Below, one piece after another: positions 1 to 6,139 of a stretch of DNA of 17,175 nt (its first letter is position 1; each line of letters starts with the position of its first letter). Made by a program: the position numbers and the translations under genes. The notes below the pieces were generated by a model. It saw nothing but the letters and a program-made list of their open reading frames with translations. It had not been told where the DNA came from and searched no databases. This DNA comes from an uncultured Jeotgalicoccus sp. Lineage in GTDB: Bacteria; Bacillota; Bacilli; Staphylococcales; Salinicoccaceae. The stretch spans positions 1 through 17,175 of the forward strand of contig CANRKV010000016.1 of assembly GCA_947631305.1 (NCBI GenBank). The letters run 5' to 3'.

Positions 1-73
1 ATTCAGTTTTCAATGTTCTCTTGTAAAGTTTTGTGTTGTTTGTGTGTTTGTTTTGTTAAGCTCTCGTTGACTG
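1..73 (-). other. rRNA operon leader with boxA-like motif (16S lies left of window)
   Basis: Read on the minus strand, this is the transcribed leader downstream of the last of four tandem promoters. It is A/C-rich with almost no secondary structure, and ends with GAACATTGAAAACTGAAT (complement of 1-18). That motif resembles the boxA/antitermination element of Firmicute rRNA leaders and 16S-23S spacers. No mature rRNA sequence is inside the window. The claim that a 16S gene follows to the left is inference from the promoters, the motif and the known rrnD-perR neighbourhood of Bacillus. Confidence 0.75.
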
Positions 74-80
74 CTTAGTT

Positions 81-109
81 ATCTTAACACGTCTGTTTTA
101 CAGATGCAA
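81..109 (-). promoter_or_regulatory. rrn promoter P4 (closest to 16S)
   Basis: On the minus strand the -35 is TTGCAT (104-109), the spacer is exactly 17 bp, and the -10 is TAAGAT (81-86) preceded by an extended TGT. A G lies 7 nt past the -10 (position 74), a plausible start. An A/T-rich UP-like stretch containing CTTAACAAA (complement of 125-133) lies upstream. The spacer contains the dyad TCTG-N5-CAGA (92-104). Confidence 0.82.
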
Positions 110-167
110 CAGCTTTTTTAAGTTTTTGTTAAGTTTGTGTTACGTCGTTCTTTTGACGACATTTACT

Positions 168-196
168 ATCTTAACACATCCGATTATCGGATGCAA
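168..196 (-). promoter_or_regulatory. rrn promoter P3
   Basis: The -35 is TTGCAT (191-196), the spacer 17 bp, and the -10 TAAGAT (168-173) with extended TGT. A candidate start G is at 160. The spacer carries ATCCGATTATCGGAT (178-192), a perfect 7-bp inverted repeat around one base. An UP-like A/T tract with CTTAACAAA (complement of 213-221) lies upstream, and a GTCGT/ACGAC hairpin (144-160) begins at the predicted start. Confidence 0.85.
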
Positions 197-252
197 CAAC
201 TAATTTAAAGTGTTTGTTAAGTTTTGTTGTGTCGTGTTTAGACGACTTTTAT

Positions 253-281
253 ATCTTAACATGTCTGTTTCAGAGATGCAA
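253..281 (-). promoter_or_regulatory. rrn promoter P2
   Basis: The -35 is TTGCAT (276-281), the spacer 17 bp, and the -10 TAAGAT (253-258) with extended TGT. A candidate start G is at 246. The spacer holds the dyad TCTG-TTT-CAGA (264-274). The predicted transcript begins with a GTCGT/ACGAC hairpin (231-246). An UP-like tract with CTTAATAAA (complement of 298-306) lies upstream. Confidence 0.85.
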
Positions 282-347
282 CGTTTATTTTAAAGTCTTT
301 ATTAAGTATGTGCTGCGTTGACTGCGCCGTGTTTTGACGACTTTTAT

Positions 348-376
348 ATCTTATCAAGTATCCCTTGTTTCGTCAA
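348..376 (-). promoter_or_regulatory. rrn promoter P1 (distal, strongest -35)
   Basis: The -35 is TTGACG (371-376), closer to consensus than the TTGCAT of the other three. The spacer is 17 bp and the -10 is TAAGAT (348-353) with extended TGA. A candidate start G is at 341. An A/T-rich UP-like tract lies directly upstream (377-400). Unlike P2-P4 its spacer has no inverted repeat. Confidence 0.85.
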
Positions 377-382
377 CACTCT

Positions 383-431
383 TTTCTAAATTAAATTAAC
401 ATCTTGTTTAGAAATGTTACAACTTCGTAAC
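383..431. repeat. two adjacent inverted repeats between rrn P1 and ygzB
   Basis: TTTCTAAA (383-390) pairs perfectly with TTTAGAAA (407-414) across a 16-nt A/T-rich loop. Immediately next to it GTTAC (416-420) pairs with GTAAC (427-431). They sit upstream of the distal rrn promoter and upstream of ygzB, so they could be protein-binding sites for either direction. No convincing -35/-10 pair for ygzB could be fixed in 432-500. Confidence 0.4.
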
Positions 432-517
432 GGAGTGTTAAATATGCAAAATGAATACTTGATATATACTATCATATAAGCTGAAGAAAGTATAGAATAA
501 TTTTAGAGGTGACATAA

Positions 518-913
518 ATGAAAAAACCCGGTAACAAAATAATGCGTATACGCGGCTGGGCCCTTGCTATGATATTCATAGGTATGGCTGTAATGTACTT
601 AGGTATATTCTTCAGAGAAACTCCTTGGGCAATGCTGATTTTCCTGGTGTTGGGTACAATCCCTCTCCTGCTCAGTTTCGTTATCTACTTCTGGGTCGGC
701 ATGATCAGTGCACGTACAGTAACTGTTCAATGTCCGAACTGCGAACGTCATACGAAAATTCTCGGCAGAGTCGATTACTGCCAGCACTGTAAAGAACCTT
801 TAACATTAGATCAGGAACTTGAAGGTGAAGAATTCAATATTGATTACAATGTTAAGCACCGCAGAGAGAAGAAGCTTGAAGAGATACGCGAAAGAGAAAA
901 CACTAGCGAATAA
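518..913 (+). CDS. ygzB: UPF0295 family membrane protein YgzB
   Basis: 131-aa protein of unknown function. Two hydrophobic helices (about residues 14-32 and 38-62) are followed by a short zinc-ribbon-like segment with CPNC and CQHC pairs and a long charged C-terminal tail. This architecture and the local sequence match the YgzB/UPF0295 family of Bacilli. The ATG is preceded by AGAGGTGA at a good distance. It is followed by a strong bidirectional terminator shared with the convergent perR, next to which ygzB also lies in B. subtilis. The cysteine pairs suggest metal binding, but no role is established. Confidence 0.85.
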   Translation: MKKPGNKIMRIRGWALAMIFIGMAVMYLGIFFRETPWAMLIFLVLGTIPLLLSFVIYFWVGMISARTVTVQCPNCERHTKILGRVDYCQHCKEPLTLDQELEGEEFNIDYNVKHRREKKLEEIRERENTSE

Positions 914-952
914 ACAAAAGTCCCGGTGCATTTTGCACCGGGACTTTTGTTT
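912..952. terminator. bidirectional terminator between ygzB and perR
   Basis: A nearly perfect 19-bp stem (912-930 with 934-952) around a 3-nt loop. The GC-rich core GTCCCGGTGCA is flanked by A and T runs, so it ends transcription of ygzB on the plus strand and of perR on the minus strand. Confidence 0.93.
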
Positions 953-990
953 ATGTTCTTTTTATATCCTTTATATAGAAGGAACTGGTT

Positions 991-1455
991 TTAGCTGTCC
1001 GAATTACTTGTCTCGCTGCCGCTGCATTCAGGACACACACCATAGATTTCTAAACGGTGATGACTGACATCGTAGTCGGTAACTAAACCTGCAAGGTGCT
1101 CCACTTCTTCTAGTGCCGGATATTGAAAATCTGTAATCTTACCGCATTCGCTGCAGATGATATGATAATGCGGTACTGAGTTAAAATCGAAACGGCTTGA
1201 TGAATCACCGTATGTCAGTTCTTTAACCAGTCCCGTCTGTTTAAATAATTTTAAGTTATTATATACTGTTGCGACACTCATATTTGGAAAATCGCTGGAC
1301 AGTGATTGAAATATATCATCAGCAGTCGGATGCACTTCACTCTCAACCAGATAATTGAGAACAGCTTTTCTTTGAGGTGTGATTCTCACGCCTGTTTTTT
1401 TGAGCGCCTCAAGAGACTCTGTGAAATGGTCATGATGAGTATCTATCATCTTCAT
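991..1455 (-). CDS. perR: peroxide-responsive repressor PerR (Fur family)
   Basis: 154-aa Fur-family regulator that senses H2O2 by metal-catalysed histidine oxidation and represses peroxide-defence genes. Every diagnostic residue is present at a uniform +5 offset from B. subtilis PerR: regulatory-metal ligands H42, D90, H96, H98 and D109, and structural-zinc cysteines C101, C104, C141 and C144. D109 (in ITDF) favours PerR over Fur or Zur. The winged helix is residues about 15-90. The ATG at 1455 has a GGAAGGA ribosome site; an in-frame ATG two codons later is possible. It lies downstream of bcp and a dehydrogenase gene but has its own promoter. No clear PerR box was seen in its upstream region. 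Confidence 0.95.
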   Translation of the reverse strand: MKMIDTHHDHFTESLEALKKTGVRITPQRKAVLNYLVESEVHPTADDIFQSLSSDFPNMSVATVYNNLKLFKQTGLVKELTYGDSSSRFDFNSVPHYHIICSECGKITDFQYPALEEVEHLAGLVTDYDVSHHRLEIYGVCPECSGSETSNSDS

Positions 1456-1497
1456 ATGACTGATCCTTCCTTCTATTTATATATACCTAATATATAC

Positions 1498-1527
1498 ATT
1501 GTACTTTGAATATAAAATCATTGTCAA
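1498..1527 (-). promoter_or_regulatory. perR promoter
   Basis: On the minus strand a perfect TTGACA (1522-1527) is followed after 18 bp by TACAAT (1498-1503), about 43 bp before the perR start codon. It lies in the gap after the dehydrogenase stop codon. Confidence 0.65.
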
Positions 1528-1534
1528 ACTATTA

Positions 1535-2467
1535 TTAATAACCTTTATTATAATCGATAACATTTTTCATTTCAGACGCATTATTTATGTACTTAAGATT
1601 GTACATGAAGATATCAAAAGCTCTGAAAGTATACATACTTGTCTTCGCTGAACAATGCGGTGTAATCGTAAGATTGTCAAAGCTGTATAACGGGCTGTCT
1701 GCCGGCAGCGGTTCTTCATTAAATACATCCGATAAAACATGTGCGATGTACTTTTGTTCAAGTACTTCAATGAGCACCTCATCCGTCATTACTGTTCCCC
1801 GGCCGATATTTAGAAATACCGCTTCATCTTTCATCGCTTTGAATGTATCTGTCTGCAGGAAGTTGGTCGTCTCCCTGGTGCTGGGCAAAATATTCACCAT
1901 CATATCTGCACTGCCGATCTGTGAATTCAGCTCGCTGATTGCGTGAGTCTGATCAAAACCTTCTATTGAACGGCCGTTAGTATTATAACCGACCGTGCGC
2001 ACTCCGAAAATCTGCAGCGCTTTAGCCAGATGACTGCCGATACTGCCCGTGCCGAGAATATGAGCCTCTTTACCGTATAATTCATCTGAGCGCGAATAAG
2101 TTATCCACTCTTTATTATTTTGAGCTTCATGCAGCTGATTAAACTTCTTGTAGTACTGAAGCAGCATGCCGACCGCAAATTCCGTCATCGGTATTTTATG
2201 AATGCCTGTTGAATTTGTTACGAGTGCTTTGTCAAAAATTTCTTTCGGAATCTCATCGATGCCCGCACTCATTACGTGCACCCATTTCAAATTTTCAAAC
2301 TGCTCCGCTTCACCGTCAGTTAAATCACCGCCGTATGTAACGAAAATATCAGTTTCCGATTTGATTTCACCGGTCATATTTTCTTTCTCTACATATAAAT
2401 AGTTATATTCCCCGTCTATTTTCTTAACCATTTCTTCTCTTAATTTAACAGTTGAAGTAATATTCAT
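1535..2467 (-). CDS. D-isomer-specific 2-hydroxyacid dehydrogenase family protein
   Basis: 310-aa NAD(P)-dependent oxidoreductase of the phosphoglycerate/lactate dehydrogenase superfamily; the substrate cannot be read from sequence. The Rossmann motif GTGSIG is at 139-144. The catalytic triad of the family is visible as R223 (NIGRG), E252 (NEEPLP) and H271 (TPHCSA). It is slightly short for the family but looks complete. The ATG is preceded by GAGGGAT, which overlaps the end of bcp; the gap between the genes is 5 bp, so bcp and this gene are almost certainly one transcript. A homolog occupies the same place between bcp and perR in S. aureus, from memory. Confidence 0.88.
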   Translation of the reverse strand: MNITSTVKLREEMVKKIDGEYNYLYVEKENMTGEIKSETDIFVTYGGDLTDGEAEQFENLKWVHVMSAGIDEIPKEIFDKALVTNSTGIHKIPMTEFAVGMLLQYYKKFNQLHEAQNNKEWITYSRSDELYGKEAHILGTGSIGSHLAKALQIFGVRTVGYNTNGRSIEGFDQTHAISELNSQIGSADMMVNILPSTRETTNFLQTDTFKAMKDEAVFLNIGRGTVMTDEVLIEVLEQKYIAHVLSDVFNEEPLPADSPLYSFDNLTITPHCSAKTSMYTFRAFDIFMYNLKYINNASEMKNVIDYNKGY

Positions 2468-2472
2468 GATGA

Positions 2473-2919
2473 TTATCCCTCTTTCAGAAAATCTTTCAGC
2501 TCATCCGCATGCGCCGATGCCTTTACTTTATCGAAACGTTTCAGGATGTTCGAATCAGCATCAAGTACAAATGTTGTACGCGTAATACCATTAAATTCTT
2601 TACCGAATGCTTTCTTCGGTCCGTAGACGCCGAGTTCCTCAGACAGTTTAAAGTTTTCATCGACTAATAAGTCGAAATTTAAGCCGTGTTTTTCAATAAA
2701 GTTCTGATGTTTCTTTTTGCTGTCCCCGCTTACACCGTATACAGTTACACCAAGTTCATTCAAATCCGTCATGCTGTCTCTCATATCGCATGCCTGTGTA
2801 GTACATCCAGGTGTATTATCTTTCGGATAAAAATAAATTACTGTCCGTCCTTTTAATGAATCATTAGATACGATTTCACCATTCTGGTTTTCTAATTCAA
2901 ACTTTGGAAATTTCTCCAT
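2473..2919 (-). CDS. bcp: thiol peroxidase Bcp (PrxQ-type peroxiredoxin)
   Basis: 148-aa thioredoxin-fold peroxidase that reduces H2O2 and organic hydroperoxides in the cytoplasm. The peroxidatic cysteine C39 lies in TPGCTTQAC and the resolving cysteine C44 five residues on, the pattern of atypical 2-Cys BCP/PrxQ proteins. Full length for the family. Start supported by AAAGGATGA upstream. It is the first gene of a bcp-dehydrogenase unit, next to perR, which suggests a peroxide-response cluster, though no PerR box was recognised upstream. Confidence 0.95.
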   Translation of the reverse strand: MEKFPKFELENQNGEIVSNDSLKGRTVIYFYPKDNTPGCTTQACDMRDSMTDLNELGVTVYGVSGDSKKKHQNFIEKHGLNFDLLVDENFKLSEELGVYGPKKAFGKEFNGITRTTFVLDADSNILKRFDKVKASAHADELKDFLKEG

Positions 2920-2960
2920 TTATAAGTCATCCTTTTCATCATTAATTAATCTATACATAT

Positions 2961-2989
2961 ATAATACCCTTTCCCGGGAATAGTTTAAA
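2961..2989 (-). promoter_or_regulatory. candidate bcp promoter with palindromic spacer
   Basis: On the minus strand a weak -35 TTTAAA (2984-2989), 17-bp spacer and -10 TATTAT (2961-2966). The spacer contains the perfect 10-bp palindrome TTCCCGGGAA (2971-2980), a likely operator position if real. Confidence 0.5.
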
Positions 2990-3022
2990 CCATTCTACTT
3001 CCTTAAATAATTACACGATGTA

Positions 3023-3031
3023 TGGTATTAT
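3023..3031 (+). promoter_or_regulatory. candidate hemL promoter, extended -10
   Basis: TGG immediately before TATTAT (3026-3031) forms an extended -10 about 40 bp before the hemL start. No good -35 is seen at the expected distance (TTAAAT at 3003-3008 at best). Confidence 0.5.
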
Positions 3032-3070
3032 ATTGAATGAATAAAACTGACGGAAAGTAAGGATGAAATC

Positions 3071-4363
3071 ATGTATAATCATACGAATTCAAAAAAATTA
3101 CAAATCGATGCTGAAGAAGTCATTTTAGGCGGCGTCAATTCACCATCAAGATCTTACAAAGCTGTAGGCGGCGGTGCACCGCTTGTTATGGAAAGAGCAG
3201 AAGGTGCCTACTTCTTCGATGTCGACGGCAACAAATATATCGACTACCTTGCTGCGTATGGCCCGATTATTACAGGACATGCACATCCAAGAATTCATGA
3301 AGCGATTACTGAGCAGTCAAGTAAAGGTATACTTTACGGAACATCGACTCAGCTTGAAATCGACTTTGCGACAAAACTGCGTAATGCGATTCCTTCGTTA
3401 GAACGTGTACGCTTCGTCAACTCAGGAACAGAAGCTGTAATGACGACAATCCGTGTAGCCCGTGCTTATACAGGACGCAATAAAGTAATTAAATTTGAAG
3501 GCTGTTACCACGGTCATTCTGATCTGGTTCTCGTTGCAGCAGGCAGCGGTCCTTCACAGCTTGGCACACCGGACTCTGCCGGCGTACCTAAAAGTGTTGC
3601 ACAGGATGTAATTACCGTTCCTTTCAATAATATTGAAGATTTTAAAACTGCAATCAGCCATTTCGGCGACGAAATTGCAGCAGTACTTGTTGAACCTATA
3701 GTCGGCAACTTCGGTATCGTTGAAGCTGAAGAAGGATTTTTACAGGCGGTTAACGATATTTCACACGAAAACGGTTCGCTGGTTATTTACGATGAAGTCA
3801 TCACAGCATTCCGTTTCGGTTACGGCTCAGCTACCGATATAGTTGGAGTTACTCCGGATTTAACTGCCATGGGTAAAATTATCGGCGGCGGTACACCAAT
3901 CGGAGCTTACGGCGGCAGACTTGACATTATGGAAAGTGTTGCTCCCCTCGGCGCTGCATACCAGGCCGGAACAATGGCCGGGAATCCGCTGTCCATGGCT
4001 GCTGGTATTGCATGTCTCGAAGTACTCGAACAGCCCGGTGTTTACAATGAACTCGACAGACTCGGTGAGAAACTGGAGTCCGGTCTTAACGATTTAATTG
4101 AAAAATACAATGTCACTGCTAACATTAACCGCTTAGTCGGTGCACTGACTATCTACTTTACTGATGAAGAAGTTAAAAATTACAAACAGGCTGAAAGAAG
4201 TGATGGAGAAGTGTTTGCGAAGTTCTTCAGAGGACTTATCAGCCGCGGTATCAACATCGCACCTTCGAAATACGAAGCGTGGTTCTTAACGACAGAACAC
4301 ACAGATAAAGATATTGATGATACACTTGCTATAGTTGAAGACGTGTTCAAAAATGACCTTTAG
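3071..4363 (+). CDS. hemL: glutamate-1-semialdehyde 2,1-aminomutase (HemL2/GsaB type)
   Basis: 430-aa PLP enzyme that converts glutamate-1-semialdehyde to 5-aminolevulinate, the precursor of haem. Visible motifs are SGTEA (118-122), CYHGH (145-149), the PLP-ring aspartate D241 in DEVITAFR, and the Schiff-base lysine K269 in AMGKIIGGG. Full length. The ATG is preceded by AAGGATGA. Staphylococci and bacilli usually carry a second copy in the hem operon; the position next to bcp/perR and the Sav1866-type gene matches the stand-alone paralog (gsaB/hemL2). That the other copy exists here is inference. The downstream membrane-protein gene starts 11 bp after its stop, with its ribosome site overlapping that stop. 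Confidence 0.93.
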   Translation: MYNHTNSKKLQIDAEEVILGGVNSPSRSYKAVGGGAPLVMERAEGAYFFDVDGNKYIDYLAAYGPIITGHAHPRIHEAITEQSSKGILYGTSTQLEIDFATKLRNAIPSLERVRFVNSGTEAVMTTIRVARAYTGRNKVIKFEGCYHGHSDLVLVAAGSGPSQLGTPDSAGVPKSVAQDVITVPFNNIEDFKTAISHFGDEIAAVLVEPIVGNFGIVEAEEGFLQAVNDISHENGSLVIYDEVITAFRFGYGSATDIVGVTPDLTAMGKIIGGGTPIGAYGGRLDIMESVAPLGAAYQAGTMAGNPLSMAAGIACLEVLEQPGVYNELDRLGEKLESGLNDLIEKYNVTANINRLVGALTIYFTDEEVKNYKQAERSDGEVFAKFFRGLISRGINIAPSKYEAWFLTTEHTDKDIDDTLAIVEDVFKNDL

Positions 4364-4374
4364 GAGTTGGTGCC

Positions 4375-5484
4375 ATGCGTTTTGGTGCTAGAGTATTAAA
4401 AACGGGTATAGCCGTTGTTTTAACTTTCTTAATTACAAATCAAATTGGCTTAACACCGGCGCTTATCGCCGGAATTGCTGCGGTCAATGCATTGCAGCCT
4501 AATGTATACCGTTCTCTTGAAACGACCTGGAACCAATTCAGAGGTAACACAATCGGAGCAATTTCAGCAATTGTCATGGTACTGCTCTTTGGCAGTAACG
4601 TCCTGATTATCGGATTGACTGTAATATTAGTGCTCGCGATGCTTTTATTCTTTAAATTACAAAGTGTGTCGACACTTGCAGTCATTACCGTTGTTGCAAT
4701 AATGGATGTGCCTTTTGGTGCTGACCTCGGCACAACTGATTTCCTGATTGTTGCCGGTACGCGTTTCTCTCTTGTGATGATTGGTGTTCTCGTATCACTG
4801 CTCGTTAATCTGATCTTTATACCGCCGCGTTATGAAACGAAAATGTATCATAACTGTTTTAATATTGCGAATGACATTTTCAAGTGGATGCGTCTCGAAC
4901 TGAATGCAGTCACTGAATCACAGAATGTTAAAAAAGACCTTGAGCAGCTGCAAAAACGTGTTACAAAATTGGAAACCATGTATTCATGGTATAAAGAAGA
5001 ACGCAACCTGTTTAAAAAACAGCGTTTCGGTGATCACAGACGTAAAGTCCTGTTCAAGCATTTAATCGCTTCGACGAGACAGGCATATAATCTGCTTAAA
5101 CGTATTAACCGTTACGAAAATGATTACAAGCATCTGCCGGATGATTTAAAATATCATATCCGTATTGAAATGGATGAAATGATGGCTTATCACGAACAGG
5201 TGTTTATGAAATTCACTGAAAAAATTAAACCTGAAACATCAGATCTTTATGTCGAGGGCTCGCACTACTATGAAATAAGCTTAATGGAGCATTTCCTTAA
5301 AGAGTACTCACAGCTGACTGATGAAGATGATAAACTCCAATTTGAAAATATACTGGAAATTATTACATCACTGCATGAATACTCACGTGCGGTTGACCGA
5401 GTCGACAGACTGGCCAACAGTTTCTTCAGCTATCATACCGAGAAAAACAAAATTGATATCCAGGATGAAACTCTAGATATATAA
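4375..5484 (+). CDS. FUSC/aromatic acid exporter (ArAE) family membrane protein
   Basis: 369-aa protein with an N-terminal membrane domain (about residues 8-150, five to six hydrophobic segments; the stretch NALQPNVYRSLETTWNQFRG is typical of the family). A long charged, helical cytosolic C-terminal region (about 151-369) follows, with coiled-coil-like stretches around 180-200. Related proteins are annotated as aromatic acid or fusaric-acid-resistance exporters, but Gram-positive members are mostly uncharacterised, so the substrate is unknown. The gene follows hemL with its AGGAG site overlapping the hemL stop codon, so it is co-transcribed and probably translationally coupled. A similar gene (ygaE) neighbours gsaB in B. 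subtilis. Confidence 0.8.
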   Translation: MRFGARVLKTGIAVVLTFLITNQIGLTPALIAGIAAVNALQPNVYRSLETTWNQFRGNTIGAISAIVMVLLFGSNVLIIGLTVILVLAMLLFFKLQSVSTLAVITVVAIMDVPFGADLGTTDFLIVAGTRFSLVMIGVLVSLLVNLIFIPPRYETKMYHNCFNIANDIFKWMRLELNAVTESQNVKKDLEQLQKRVTKLETMYSWYKEERNLFKKQRFGDHRRKVLFKHLIASTRQAYNLLKRINRYENDYKHLPDDLKYHIRIEMDEMMAYHEQVFMKFTEKIKPETSDLYVEGSHYYEISLMEHFLKEYSQLTDEDDKLQFENILEIITSLHEYSRAVDRVDRLANSFFSYHTEKNKIDIQDETLDI

Positions 5485-5516
5485 AAAACTGCGGGGAAAC
5501 TTCCCCGCAGTTTTTT
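5483..5516. terminator. bidirectional terminator overlapping both convergent stop codons
   Basis: Core stem ACTGCGGGGAA paired with TTCCCCGCAGT, flanked by six A and six T (arms 5483-5498 and 5501-5516). It touches the stop codon of the plus-strand membrane gene (5482-5484) and of the minus-strand glycosylase gene (5515-5517), and can end transcription both ways. Confidence 0.92.
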
Positions 5517-6123
5517 ATTGCCATCCATTATTATTATCAGCTTTTCCTTTAAATTTACTTATATGAGGATTGCCTTTAACGATGAATCTGTATAAGTAAT
5601 CGACAGCTTCTTCTTTATTATCAATACCGATGCGTTTAGTTTCTTCAATTACTGCGGGCTTTTTCCCCGCGAGCACATGCAGTATTTCTCCGTTAATCTT
5701 CGTACCGTTATGTTCAGCTCTCGTAATACCAAGTGCTTTAGTCAGTTTACCGGGTCCGGTCGTTAAATCAGTATCTTTACCGCGTCTGTTCTTCATTACT
5801 TCGATACCCTGATGCGGTTCAATTCCACGTATCAGTATTCCTTCCGGACGATCTGACGTCGTCACAAAATTCATACAGTTGTGTCCATGCATTGTGTACA
5901 CGTATATATGACCGTATGGTTCGAACATCATCGCATTCTTTTTCGTTATCTTCCCGTTAAAAGTATGCGCTGCTTTATCGTTTAAACCGAGATACGCTTC
6001 GACTTCAGTAATATAACCGCTTGTTTTCTCACCATCGATCTCTGTGACAACTTCTGTACCGAGCAGCTGTCTGGCAGCTTCCAGTGTATTATCACTTAAA
6101 AAATCTATATCTAAATAATTCAT
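5515..6123 (-). CDS. DNA-3-methyladenine glycosylase, AAG/MPG family
   Basis: 202-aa base-excision repair enzyme that removes alkylated purines such as 3-methyladenine. Key residues of the human AAG fold are conserved: catalytic E42 and intercalating-loop Y44 in EVEAY, H53 in AAHTF, N85 in CMN, R99 in ILIRG, plus TTGPGKLTKALGI (121-133). Full length for bacterial members. The ATG lies 17 bp after the stop of the ABC exporter gene, and its AAAGGA site overlaps that stop, so the two form one transcript. Upstream on the same strand are the exporter, ygaC and mutY. Confidence 0.93.
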   Translation of the reverse strand: MNYLDIDFLSDNTLEAARQLLGTEVVTEIDGEKTSGYITEVEAYLGLNDKAAHTFNGKITKKNAMMFEPYGHIYVYTMHGHNCMNFVTTSDRPEGILIRGIEPHQGIEVMKNRRGKDTDLTTGPGKLTKALGITRAEHNGTKINGEILHVLAGKKPAVIEETKRIGIDNKEEAVDYLYRFIVKGNPHISKFKGKADNNNGWQ

Positions 6124-6139
6124 TTAAAAAGTCAGTCCT

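Noticed and set aside
60..350. Spaced direct repeats near the left edge, possibly a CRISPR array or a replication-origin iteron set
   Set aside because: The repeated parts fall exactly on -35, -10 and UP elements of minus-strand promoters with 17-bp spacers; repeat and spacer lengths do not fit CRISPR, and the boxA-like motif follows.
1541..1562. Possible PerR box near perR (TTATAATCGATAAC)
   Set aside because: Only the left half matches the TTATAATnATTATAA consensus, and it lies inside the coding end of the dehydrogenase gene.
4440..4733. 97-codon open frame on the minus strand inside the ArAE gene, and similar antisense frames throughout
   Set aside because: They have no ribosome sites or recognisable protein features and lie opposite well-supported genes.
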